From JANQQC01 sp965262255 (GTDB lineage: Bacteria; Pseudomonadota; Alphaproteobacteria; Caulobacterales; Hyphomonadaceae), in NCBI GenBank assembly GCA_965262255.1, contig OZ253505.1:620001-684000 (forward strand): 64,000 bases of DNA, in the 5' to 3' direction. The position numbers and the translations under genes were made by a program. Each line of letters opens with the position of its first letter. Positions within the stretch are counted from its first letter, which is position 1. Below the pieces are notes generated by a model that saw only the letters and a list, made by a program, of their open reading frames with translations, did no database searches and was not told the origin of the DNA. Below, in pieces: positions 1 through 8,361 of this stretch.

Positions 1-1
1 T

Positions 2-265
2 CTTATTGGGAAAACGAACTTATTTCAAATCGTAAGTCTTGCTAACCGAACCAAGTTCGTCGTTGGGAACGATACTGGACCTATGCACCTTGCTACCCTT
101 TCTGGTGCTTGTGGAGTCGTGTTATTCGCAACAAGTTTTTCTAATCCAGAAATTCATGCACCGCGAGGTGTGAAAGGAAAGAGTGTTAAGATCGTCCAAG
201 CGTCCTCTTTTGAGGAAATTAAGATCAAGGATGTGTTAGACGCGATTCGAGACCTCGAAGACTAA
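2..265 (+). CDS. Glycosyltransferase family 9 (heptosyltransferase-like), C-terminal part
   Basis: The reading frame is open from the window edge at base 2 to the stop at 263-265, so only the last 87 residues are visible and the start lies outside. The fragment carries VVGNDTGPMHLATLSG, the donor-binding signature of ADP-heptose:LPS heptosyltransferases (GT9). GT9 enzymes add heptose or related sugars to the lipopolysaccharide core at the inner membrane. The fragment ends with a short helical tail as in complete GT9 proteins. The next gene on the opposite strand is a GT8 enzyme, which fits an LPS or surface-glycan locus. Which sugar is transferred cannot be read from the C-terminus. Confidence 0.85.
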   Translation, partial: LIGKTNLFQIVSLANRTKFVVGNDTGPMHLATLSGACGVVLFATSFSNPEIHAPRGVKGKSVKIVQASSFEEIKIKDVLDAIRDLED

Positions 266-271
266 AATAAA

Positions 272-292
272 CTGATCATCCGTATTGATCAG
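272..292. terminator. Stem-loop between convergent glycosyltransferase genes
   Basis: CTGATC (272-277) and GATCAG (287-292) form a 6-bp stem with a 9-nt loop, placed between the stops of two convergent genes. There is no strong T-run on either side, so a terminator role is inferred from position only. Confidence 0.3.
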
Positions 293-302
293 CAAGCCCC
301 TC

Positions 303-1208
303 CTATTGACAAGCCTCTCTGATCAAATTTAACATTCGTTTTGCGTTTCGTTTGTATGCGATGTCCTTTCCTAGAAACCTAGTCACATAAGATGTACTAG
401 TCAGCGAACGCAATTTGAATGGATTCCAAGGCTTTCTGTTGCCGGCATAGTGAATGATTTTAGGATACTCTGGTTTGTGTACCAATTCAGGAGGAAAAAC
501 CGTTTTAGCAACCCGTAAAGCCCGCCCGGTCATTCCGTAGATTGAATTCCATGATGGATTAACAAAACGTACATGTCCTTTCAACGATATATTCAGATGA
601 TCTTGGTCAGGATAGAGTAAACTATCATCTGACACAACAGTATCAATATCAGTAAACGCATTGTTTAAGGCCTTACTTTTCTTTATCTTGTCGCAATCAA
701 TCAACATTACCCCAGAGTTGAAATAGTCATACTCGGGAAAGGGATCCATTATCTTCTTTACGTGATTTCGGAGCTTCTCAGCTTTGAGGTTTTGTTTTCG
801 GAGGCTACCTAAAATGCCGAAATCGCGAACAGCGACAACACAACTGTTCTGTAGATCTAGATCGAATAGCCATGAAACATCGGCTTGGGTGAATGTATCC
901 ACATCTAAGTATAAGATTTTGCCGTTGACTAGTTCAGGAAGAAACATCCGAGCTAAGGCGACTTTCGTCCAAAACTTTAACGTGTTAATCTTCGGTAAAA
1001 ATTTCGTAACATCATGAAAATTCACTTCAACGTTAGGATATAATTTACAAACACCTTCTAAATCGTTGCGATCATCTTTTGATAAATCATCCCCAAGATA
1101 GTGTATGGTTGTACGACGGTTACATTTTTCAACAACAGATAAAATTGCAACCAACGAGTAATTGAAGTAATTGCTATCTGAGGCGATAGACAAATTTATT
1201 TCCGACAC
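303..1208 (-). CDS. Glycosyltransferase family 8 protein
   Basis: GT8 enzymes are retaining glycosyltransferases (LgtC, RfaI/RfaJ, glycogenin-like) that add glucose or galactose to LPS or glycoprotein acceptors. The protein opens with the family pattern INLSIASDSNYFNYSLVAI, has the metal-binding DxD as LYLDVDTF, a second block DQDHLNISL, and the C-terminal IIHYAGNRKPWN that corresponds to the HxxGxxKPW signature. A GTG at 1208 with GGAG six bases upstream is a better start than the TTG at 1220, giving 301 residues. It converges on the GT9 fragment and probably works on the same surface glycan. The acceptor is unknown. Confidence 0.85.
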   Translation of the reverse strand: MSEINLSIASDSNYFNYSLVAILSVVEKCNRRTTIHYLGDDLSKDDRNDLEGVCKLYPNVEVNFHDVTKFLPKINTLKFWTKVALARMFLPELVNGKILYLDVDTFTQADVSWLFDLDLQNSCVVAVRDFGILGSLRKQNLKAEKLRNHVKKIMDPFPEYDYFNSGVMLIDCDKIKKSKALNNAFTDIDTVVSDDSLLYPDQDHLNISLKGHVRFVNPSWNSIYGMTGRALRVAKTVFPPELVHKPEYPKIIHYAGNRKPWNPFKLRSLTSTSYVTRFLGKDIAYKRNAKRMLNLIREACQ

Positions 1209-1251
1209 ATCGCTCTCCAAATCACAATTTCACTATACAACCGTTTAGTCA

Positions 1252-3423
1252 TTACAGAAAATCGATACATCTCGCGAACTCTTGTATTATTCGACTCTCC
1301 GCTTCTCTTGCTCTAGTAATAACTTTGTTGTGGTCATCCCTTCTAAGCTTTAGTTTTCTTACTCCAAGTGCAAGCAAAAATTCAAGAACATCGAATCCTG
1401 CTGGAGAGTTCGCTGAAAGAATAATGTTTATTAAAACTCTAGACATTTCGTTACTTTCATTTTCAAAATCCGAATAATCCAATTCTTTATACTTGGTCGC
1501 ACGCAATAAACTTGCTCTGATCACTCCGTCATTATATCTTATGAAATTGTTGGGATGAAGAATTGTCTGATTATGCCATACACTCTTTATTTTCTCAGAC
1601 ACTCTAAGATTTTGTAAAACAGACGAAACAGTAAAGTAGACATCAGCTTGAGAAGATTTTTCTATTTCAATTTTATCCGACCAAAATACAAACCCACTTT
1701 GTATCTCTAGTTTTGTACCATTCAAACTGGGTAGGAATAAATTGTTTAATAGTGGCTTTTCTGAATTTTGAAGCGTCCATAGTCTTTGGTCAATAACGTT
1801 CCTTAATAACTTTGGAAACTTAACGTAGTTCTTCTTATAAAATTCAACTTCGTCGATCCACGAATTTTCTCCCGTTGAAATTGGTAAAACTATTTTTTCT
1901 ATTGACACATACTCATGTAAGATAACATTCCGACACTGTGTAAGCGTACTCTTTAACGATTTTCTATGTGGTTCTTCGGAAGTTTTCTCTACCCCAACAA
2001 GGTAGATTATCGGAGAACCTTCTGCATTAGACCGTAACGCTTGGCTAACAGTAGTAAAGATTCTACCACTCTCCAACACATCGGATGTAACAATTACCGT
2101 TCGACCGTTGAAGGTTTTATAATTATAAACTTCGTCTAGAGTCAGTACTGTAGTTTCCCCGTTGTTCTCGCTGATAAATTTTTCAACCTCTTCAGTTATA
2201 ACATGATCTTCGCGATGAGTTTTAATAATAAATGATGAACTCATAGGCACAATTCGTTTCATAACGTAAAAGAGCTTATTTGCAAAATTTGGCTGTGTAG
2301 CTATTTTCCTCAGATCTATCTGAAAATCTCTTTTTTCCAATGTCGTATCTTTTAACGTCTCAACATTCAAGGCCTCGTATCCAATGAGGTTTTCCAAAGT
2401 TTTGTGTAGATTCGGCGGAGAATCATTCTTATTGATCATTACAGGTTCAGGTTGTGTACTAACTATATCGAACTGTCCTCCTCGAATACGAACTACGGTC
2501 GATCCCGAGCTGCAGTATTCACAATTCTCTTTCTTATATACTTTAGGAATTTTGTCTATTCCAAAAGGATTTAGATTCATATCCTTTCCTAAATTACAGA
2601 CCGCGTTTGAAACGACTTGATTCTCACCTAAATACAATAGATGAACAATATTTGTCATCGAAATGTTTGCTCTACTTACAATCTTCTTGGCTAATCCCTC
2701 ACTCGAAGTTGCAGAAATTAATACAATAGAATTGTTATCTATTCCATCATCCAGATTATTCAAACCATCATAAGATCGAAAATTCTTTACGTCAAGCAAC
2801 TCTAAATTGAAAATCGCCCGTGTTTCATTTATTGATGCTACAATAGAGTGCAAACTTGTGGTGTCGATATAAAGTCGTTCAATGTTTGGTTCGATAAAGG
2901 GTAAACAAGAAAAAGCTAAAAATCCTATCTCTTCAATGTTCATTAACATATTTGACAATCTTAAAAATTTTTTAGTGTGTCTAGTAGATGGATTTTCAAA
3001 ATGGTATGCATCTTTTGATTCAACTAGCCCACCGTACTTTAAAAACAAGTTCGTTATTATTTGACGAATGTTTTGTTTCAACGTAATAGATGCAGGATAT
3101 TGAGACGTACCATAATGAACTTTCTTCGATTCTTCGCCCCGTATATTAAAACCAATTACACAAATAGCAACCTGTTCAGAAACTCTACTAGTGACTGTTT
3201 TTAGTGTTGGTTCATTATCAATCTGCCAAATAAGATCATCGAAGACTGGCGCAGGAACGGCAATTACGATTTCATCCGGATGACTTTGTGATGTTATTAT
3301 ATCATTTAGTTTACCAGCTAAATTGGTCGAGTCTAACTCTTTGCGATGAGAGAAAAACAGTAATTGACTATAAGGAGTATTATCAAGAATGTGCTTACAC
3401 TGCACTGAGAAAATTTGTTTCAA
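1252..3423 (-). CDS. Large phosphoribosyltransferase-like protein coupled to a GHKL ATPase
   Basis: No named family is certain. Two regions resemble the type I PRTase fold: residues about 150-300 with VLISATSSEGLAKKIV (232-247), a degenerate PRPP-loop pattern, and about 395-500 with TVIVTSDVLESGR preceded by predicted strands. A CEYC pair (301-304) separates them. The C-terminal 200 residues have no motif I recognise. The start is TTG at 3423, with GGAG eight bases upstream, and it overlaps the stop of the preceding ATPase gene as TTGA, so the two are translated together. The gene looks more AT-rich than the ribosomal-protein operon nearby. The architecture (HSP90/GHKL ATPase plus PRTase-like effector) suggests a two-component conflict or stress system. 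That function is inferred, not shown. Confidence 0.5.
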   Translation of the reverse strand: MKQIFSVQCKHILDNTPYSQLLFFSHRKELDSTNLAGKLNDIITSQSHPDEIVIAVPAPVFDDLIWQIDNEPTLKTVTSRVSEQVAICVIGFNIRGEESKKVHYGTSQYPASITLKQNIRQIITNLFLKYGGLVESKDAYHFENPSTRHTKKFLRLSNMLMNIEEIGFLAFSCLPFIEPNIERLYIDTTSLHSIVASINETRAIFNLELLDVKNFRSYDGLNNLDDGIDNNSIVLISATSSEGLAKKIVSRANISMTNIVHLLYLGENQVVSNAVCNLGKDMNLNPFGIDKIPKVYKKENCEYCSSGSTVVRIRGGQFDIVSTQPEPVMINKNDSPPNLHKTLENLIGYEALNVETLKDTTLEKRDFQIDLRKIATQPNFANKLFYVMKRIVPMSSSFIIKTHREDHVITEEVEKFISENNGETTVLTLDEVYNYKTFNGRTVIVTSDVLESGRIFTTVSQALRSNAEGSPIIYLVGVEKTSEEPHRKSLKSTLTQCRNVILHEYVSIEKIVLPISTGENSWIDEVEFYKKNYVKFPKLLRNVIDQRLWTLQNSEKPLLNNLFLPSLNGTKLEIQSGFVFWSDKIEIEKSSQADVYFTVSSVLQNLRVSEKIKSVWHNQTILHPNNFIRYNDGVIRASLLRATKYKELDYSDFENESNEMSRVLINIILSANSPAGFDVLEFLLALGVRKLKLRRDDHNKVITRAREAESRIIQEFARCIDFL

Positions 3424-4577
3424 CGTGTATCTCCGATAGGAAGGTGCATAGTAAGGAGAGCCCCTTCGACATGCGCTACCTGATCATCTTCGTTATTAGT
3501 CCAATTTTCTAAGGGGATCGGAGCTTCTAGGTCGACATCCAAACAACCATCATAAAACAACGATACACGGCCAGTTCTTACCCTCAGAAAACCACGTTTT
3601 CTTTGCAAGTACTCCCGTACAATTTGTAAGCCTTTACCGTATTCAAGCCTTTTCCTTCTGGATTTTGTGGTAAAACAAGACAAAGTTGCTTCCAGTTCCT
3701 CATTTCTGTCTAGTTTATCTATGGGGGTGGAAGTTATAGTTTGCGCAAACCCAGGCCCGGAATCGAGAACAGAAAAAGATAAAAAAGTTAGTTGTTTTTT
3801 CCCATTGGTAGGTTGAAATTTTCGAATGTACATTTCCAATGGCTCGTATCCTTCTGTTGCTTGTCTAAGATTCTCAGGTAAAATTCCGGTAAACGATGCC
3901 TGCAATATTCTGTAGGAATGTTCAATAACGTTGCCTACTATATCATATTTCGAGTGATCTTCGGTGTTTTTATACGTTTCATAAAGCAAAGTTCCAATTG
4001 CACGTCTGGTTTCTATATCATTGTTAACGATTCTGTCATTCGGAACTGTGGCTTCAATCAGTCGCGCGGCTGTACGCATAAAGTGAACACGATTTCCCAA
4101 CTTTCGTTTTCCGTCAACGATCAATGGATAAAGGCTAGCGGGTGTGTTACGTGCAAAGTCATCTCCTGCTACCACTTCTACATTTGGTCCTAAAGTGTGC
4201 GAGTCGGGTCTGAAGGTCTGTAAATTGTCTAATCTTTCAAAGGCCGATTTCTTGTATACCTCGGTCAATGTCGCATCGCTCCGATTACTGCGAACTTCTG
4301 TCGCACACAAAGAAGCAACAGTCCCGATCAGTTGTTTAGTAAATTTTTCAATCTGTTTATCATCCCGTTTGGTGGCATAAGTAAGTAATTTTAGAGATTT
4401 TTGTCTCTTAACCCAAGTAACCAAAAATTGTACCCAGGAAATCTCTGCCCCCATAGACTTCTGCTTGAAATTTGTTGGAATTACGACAGAACTCGCCTCT
4501 TTACTAGAGGCGGAAAGAGATGCAAGTGCTTTCTCACAATTAGCAATTGTGGACTTAGCAGGTAACTGGGTTGGCAT
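3420..4577 (-). CDS. GHKL-fold ATPase (HSP90/histidine-kinase-like ATP-binding protein)
   Basis: The C-terminal half has the Bergerat-fold motifs in order: N-box YETYKNTEDHS (E200, N204, H208), G1 box VLDSGPGF (D272-G276) and G2 box YGKGLQIVREYL (G314-G316). There is no phospho-acceptor dimerisation domain and no transmembrane segment, so it is not an ordinary sensor kinase. Residues about 45-95 resemble the STAS-like regions found in front of such ATPases. The gene heads a two-gene operon: its TGA overlaps the TTG start of the PRTase-like gene. ATP binding is well supported. The role is likely to be a regulator or switch for the downstream protein (inference). A 500-bp gene-free stretch lies upstream. 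Confidence 0.7.
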   Translation of the reverse strand: MPTQLPAKSTIANCEKALASLSASSKEASSVVIPTNFKQKSMGAEISWVQFLVTWVKRQKSLKLLTYATKRDDKQIEKFTKQLIGTVASLCATEVRSNRSDATLTEVYKKSAFERLDNLQTFRPDSHTLGPNVEVVAGDDFARNTPASLYPLIVDGKRKLGNRVHFMRTAARLIEATVPNDRIVNNDIETRRAIGTLLYETYKNTEDHSKYDIVGNVIEHSYRILQASFTGILPENLRQATEGYEPLEMYIRKFQPTNGKKQLTFLSFSVLDSGPGFAQTITSTPIDKLDRNEELEATLSCFTTKSRRKRLEYGKGLQIVREYLQRKRGFLRVRTGRVSLFYDGCLDVDLEAPIPLENWTNNEDDQVAHVEGALLTMHLPIGDTR

Positions 4578-5092
4578 ATGATCTTCCCGATCTTTTAGGT
4601 AGTGATCGCCGCTCGCCTGAACTTTACAAAGGAAAATTATTGCATATCTCTACGTTGTAGACCGATATAGGCCAACTTTCACCTCTTAGGACGCAAACTG
4701 CGATTAGTTATGAGATATAGATAATATACTATTGAGGAGAATGCAACCACATTTAGAGTCCTAGCAGAGTATCTCCCTTGAACTCGCGCCATACGCCCCA
4801 ATAGTTAGATGGCTTTAGTCGCATCGAAAACTGATGCATAGTGCCATTTTCCGACCACATCCCTCGCTAATAGTCAAAACTTAGAGAGAACCAATAAACT
4901 TCAATGTTCTATAATGTCAAACTCATAACTAACTTTTTTGGCTTGCGACTACACATTCTTGATCGCCAATGGTTGTATTTCAACAACCACCTACCCATAT
5001 TTACCGAATTCTATAAAAAACAGTAGTTTTTATTGTTTTTTATTCGTTTTTTGCCTTAAAAGATAAAATTTACCTGATTGTTGACATATTCA
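4578..5092. other. Gene-free region between the GHKL/PRTase operon and hipBA
   Basis: This AT-rich stretch should hold the divergent promoters of the two accessory operons. T-rich repeats (TTTTTATTG, TTTTTTATTCG) lie at about 5018-5055, just upstream of hipB, where a HipB operator would be expected. I see no clean TATCC-N8-GGATA operator and no coding sequence. Confidence 0.4.
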
Positions 5093-5389
5093 TGGATGGT
5101 AACTGTGGAAGAAGCCCAGAACATAATTATAGGCACGGGACGCAGGATTCGGGTGGTTCGGAAGGAAAACCGGATTAACTTGCATCAGCTTGCCTTGCTT
5201 ACAGGGATAAGCGCACCCGCTCTTTCTCTGATAGAGAATGGAAAACGCGACCCTCGTTTATCAACGCTCTCAAAAATCGCCGGGGCGTTGCGAGTTCCAA
5301 TCTCAGACCTTACGGACGAACCGCCAAAAACCAAGCCCATCAACTTACCTAGCTCGGTGAAAGGCTATGACCTGAGTTCCGTGTTATGA
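5093..5389 (+). CDS. hipB: HipB-like XRE antitoxin / operon repressor
   Basis: A 98-residue protein with one helix-turn-helix of the XRE type (GRRIRVVRKENRINLHQLA, then LLTGISAPALSLIENGKRDP). HipB binds the HipA kinase, neutralises it and represses the operon. ATG 5093 is chosen over the TTG at 5078, though neither has a clear ribosome-binding site and GTG 5102 is also possible. The stop overlaps the hipA start as ATGA, so translation is coupled. The C-terminal tail after residue 70 is Pro/Lys-rich, as in other HipB proteins whose tail contacts HipA. Confidence 0.85.
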   Translation, partial: WMVTVEEAQNIIIGTGRRIRVVRKENRINLHQLALLTGISAPALSLIENGKRDPRLSTLSKIAGALRVPISDLTDEPPKTKPINLPSSVKGYDLSSVL

Positions 5390-6711
5390 CAAGTGAACTT
5401 TCTGTGTATTTCGAAAATTTTCTTGTTGGAGTTGTCTCCGTCAACTCTCAACTGGACATTTCTTTCAGGTATTCCAAGCGTTGGTTAGCTACCAAACATC
5501 ACTTTCCCATATCGGTTACAATGCCTTTGGATGAAGTAGGGTTTCCCGATGCGATCGTTCATCCTTGGCTGTCGAACCTCCTTCCTGAAGAAAGCCAATT
5601 AAGCCGTGTCGCAAAAACATTGAGACTCAGTTCTCAAGACGTGATCAGAATTCTTGAGGAAATTGGAGGCGATACGGTGGGAGCTCTAACATTCGGAAAG
5701 CCGAGCGATACTGCCCAAAGAAAATACGAAACGCTAAACTCCTTTTACAAGACTAATGATTCCCTTGATGCTCTCGAACAACACTTTAGCGAAATCGATA
5801 GCCGACCTTTTTTGGCTGGGTACAACGGAATCAGAATTTCAGTGGCCGGCGGGCAGAAAAAAACGGCTCTAACGGTCATTGACGCACTTGGACATCCCGT
5901 TTATCGCCTTCCCACAAAGAGTGATTCACTTGCGATCAACAAATCAGGAGCCCCGTCAACTTTACTCGTGAAACCAGATAACCCTCACTTACCCGGCATG
6001 ATTGAGAATGAGGTCTGGTGCCTTAAATTGGCTAAATCAGTTGGTATAGACTCGGCAGAAGCAACAATTATCGGGGAGGATACGACCAAAGCGCTAGCGA
6101 TACTTCGATTCGATCGAAAATACGGAGAAAATGGCCGTATACAGCGCATTCATCAAGAAGACTTTGCACAAGCAAACGGCATCTATCCCTTTCAAAAGTA
6201 TGAGCATGTCAAGCCGAATCGGGGATTATTTGGATTGAGCGCAAAAGATTTACTCTCTACGATCCGGCATTGCCGAACTGGAGAAGCCTTCGCCTTAATT
6301 GACCAGTTTATATTCAACATTCTAGTTGCCAATTCAGATGCCCATGCCAAAAACTATTCTCTTATCTTTAAAGACTCTAGCGTTCCTCGCCTAGCACCAA
6401 TTTATGACGTTCTGACGATGTTAAACTGGAAACATATATCGAAAACATATGCCCAAAAGATCGCTGGGCGAACTCGAACCAACACTAAGATTGCTGGTCG
6501 TCATTGGAAACAATTTGCGAAAGAGTCTGGTTTTCGTCCGACGGAAGTATTGGGAAGAGTTGAGGAATTGACAGATTTAATCTTGAAGAATTCCGCCATA
6601 GTGTCAGAGCATATTGTAACAATGTCAGGGGCTCTTGAAGCCTATGTCGACCAAACTGCTAGCGCAGTAGAGAAGAACGTAGATAGAATTCGAGGAAAAT
6701 TGCACCTTTGA
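5386..6711 (+). CDS. hipA: HipA-like serine/threonine kinase toxin
   Basis: Full length at 441 residues. HipA phosphorylates glutamyl-tRNA synthetase in E. coli, which triggers growth arrest and persistence. Visible family motifs: RISVAGGQKKTAL (S152 matches the auto-phosphorylated serine of the P-loop), STLLVKPDN (ATP-binding lysine), LRFDRKY, RIHQEDFAQ, the catalytic loop NSDAHAKNY, and the metal-binding Asp in APIYDVLTM. All expected catalytic residues are present, so the toxin looks active. It is coupled to hipB by a 4-bp overlap. The substrate in this organism is unknown; HipA homologues differ in which tRNA synthetase they target. Confidence 0.92.
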   Translation: MTSELSVYFENFLVGVVSVNSQLDISFRYSKRWLATKHHFPISVTMPLDEVGFPDAIVHPWLSNLLPEESQLSRVAKTLRLSSQDVIRILEEIGGDTVGALTFGKPSDTAQRKYETLNSFYKTNDSLDALEQHFSEIDSRPFLAGYNGIRISVAGGQKKTALTVIDALGHPVYRLPTKSDSLAINKSGAPSTLLVKPDNPHLPGMIENEVWCLKLAKSVGIDSAEATIIGEDTTKALAILRFDRKYGENGRIQRIHQEDFAQANGIYPFQKYEHVKPNRGLFGLSAKDLLSTIRHCRTGEAFALIDQFIFNILVANSDAHAKNYSLIFKDSSVPRLAPIYDVLTMLNWKHISKTYAQKIAGRTRTNTKIAGRHWKQFAKESGFRPTEVLGRVEELTDLILKNSAIVSEHIVTMSGALEAYVDQTASAVEKNVDRIRGKLHL

Positions 6712-6885
6712 GGGCTTAAAGAAGCTTTTGGTGTCTGCGACGAATTTCTCTAGATGTATTAGAAAACTAAACTAAACCTGCAACTACATTAGTCGAATCA
6801 TGCTCTGAGATTTCCACAAAATTCTTGCAAATTCCTGTTCTCGTGCTATAGTTATGAAATCATTTTTTATGGGAGACCACACATA

Positions 6886-7422
6886 GTGCGTAGAGCGCAA
6901 GCGGCACCGCCGCCCACACGAACTGGGCCAAAGATAAACGAGAATATCGACGCAAATCGCATTTTGCTGATAGGTTCCGATGGAACCAAACGTGGCGAGA
7001 TGCCAACATCGGAAGCCTTAAAAATTGCTGAAGGGGAGGGCTTAGACCTTGTGGAAGTTGCAGGTGAGCAAAAAGTTCCCGTATGCAAAATTTTAGATTA
7101 CGGGAAATTGCGATTTGAAGAACGTAAGAAACGGGCAGCCAACAAAAAACGGCAAAAATCCATTGATCTTAAAGAAATCAAGATGCGACCAAACATCGGG
7201 GAACACGATTACGAAGTGAAAACACGCTCCATGATTAGATTCTTTGAGAGCGGCGACAAAGTTAAAGTTACTCTCAGATTTCGCGGTCGTGAAATGGCTC
7301 ACCAAGACATAGGTATGGAATTATTGGAAAGAGTTAAAGTCGATTTTCAAGAGAAAGCCAAAGTTGAGTTAGAACCAAAACTTGAAGGTCGACAGATGAC
7401 CATGGTGATGGCACCGCGATAA
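6886..7422 (+). CDS. infC: Translation initiation factor IF-3
   Basis: IF-3 binds the 30S subunit, prevents premature 50S joining and checks the start codon. The 178 residues show the alphaproteobacterial form: GPKINENIDANRILLIGSDG at the N-terminus, the linker rich in Lys/Arg, DLKEIKMRPNIGEHDYEVK, KVKVTLRFRGREMAHQ, and the C-terminal EGRQMTMVMAPR. The start is GTG 6886, preceded by GGGAGACC; an ATG at 6870 runs into a stop. An unusual start codon is typical of infC and allows IF-3 to regulate its own translation. It heads infC-rpmI-rplT-pheS-pheT. Confidence 0.96.
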   Translation: MRRAQAAPPPTRTGPKINENIDANRILLIGSDGTKRGEMPTSEALKIAEGEGLDLVEVAGEQKVPVCKILDYGKLRFEERKKRAANKKRQKSIDLKEIKMRPNIGEHDYEVKTRSMIRFFESGDKVKVTLRFRGREMAHQDIGMELLERVKVDFQEKAKVELEPKLEGRQMTMVMAPR

Positions 7423-7608
7423 ACACTCTGTTTTAACAGACTAGGATCATTGGCCAAATTGTCTTGAAAATCCAAGAGACAGTTGATTTTTTCGCAAAAT
7501 TGCACCATAAGATTAAAGATAGAGATATGTCAGGCGCGGCATGCCTGCATAGCTGATCATAACGGGCCGCTTTCGATTAAGGAAGTGAGAGCTCCAACGG
7601 AGAACGAA

Positions 7609-7812
7609 ATGCCGAAAATGAAAACAAAAAAAGCCGCTGCAAAGCGGTTTAAGATCAACGCTGGCGGAAAAATCAGTCACGGGGTCGCCGGTAAAAGGCA
7701 CCGGCTAATGAGCCATAACGGAAAGTACATCCGGCAAAATAGAGGTTCAGAAGAAGTGTCTCCAGCAGATGCTCCCCGCGTCAGAAGTTGGCTCCCCTAT
7801 GGTGCCAAATAA
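7609..7812 (+). CDS. rpmI: 50S ribosomal protein L35
   Basis: A 67-residue basic protein: MPKMKTKKAAAKRFK, then GKRHRLMSHNGKYIRQNRG, both diagnostic of bL35. The open frame extends upstream to 7483, but ATG 7609 has GGAG at 7599-7602 and gives the family's normal length. L35 is a late-assembly protein of the large subunit. It lies 186 nt after infC and 51 nt before rplT, the usual order. Confidence 0.96.
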   Translation: MPKMKTKKAAAKRFKINAGGKISHGVAGKRHRLMSHNGKYIRQNRGSEEVSPADAPRVRSWLPYGAK

Positions 7813-7863
7813 GCTCCAAAACCTTCTTCTAGCTTAGTTTCTATAAATTCTGAGGAGGCTACT

Positions 7864-8226
7864 ATGCCCCGTGCTCGTAATACAGTTCCCGCTCATGCTC
7901 GGCACAAAAAAATCGTAAAGGCAGCAAAAGGTTTTCGAGGACGACGTAAGAACACTTTTCGTACCGCACACAGCGCCGTTTGGAAAGCCGGTCAATACGC
8001 CTACGTTGGTCGCAAAGTAAAGAAACGTTCCTTCAGATCACTGTGGATACAACGGATCAATGCTGCAGTTCGAGAAGTTGACGACACTTTGACGTATTCT
8101 CGATTCATTGATGGTCTCAACAAAGCGGGGATTGAATTGGATCGTAAAGTAATTTCGGATATCGCCATTAGAGAACCGGAGGCCTTTAGAACTTTGGTTG
8201 AAAAAGCAAAAGCTGCACTCGTCTAA
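7864..8226 (+). CDS. rplT: 50S ribosomal protein L20
   Basis: 120 residues with MPRARNTVPAHARHKKIVKA, GRRKNTFRTA and the C-terminal globular domain ending LVEKAKAAL, all standard for bL20. L20 binds 23S rRNA early in 50S assembly and in many bacteria represses its own operon through an rRNA-like leader. A strong GAGGAGG lies seven bases before ATG 7864. The 135-nt gap to pheS contains a small hairpin (GTTCGT...ACGAGCGAAC, about 8267-8287) of unknown role. Confidence 0.97.
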   Translation: MPRARNTVPAHARHKKIVKAAKGFRGRRKNTFRTAHSAVWKAGQYAYVGRKVKKRSFRSLWIQRINAAVREVDDTLTYSRFIDGLNKAGIELDRKVISDIAIREPEAFRTLVEKAKAALV

Positions 8227-8361
8227 GCGTCAATAAATTCTTTTCTTGATGTTGACACCCTTCGGAGTTCGTCGGCCACGAGCGAACTACTTACTTTCTT
8301 AAATATATTCCACGGTTCTCATGTCAGCGATATTGTTGGAAAGTGCTGACGGAGAAGACTC

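Noticed and set aside
5078..5106. TTGACA read as a -35 promoter element for hipBA
   Set aside because: No -10 box at suitable spacing downstream, and it would lie at the edge of the coding region.
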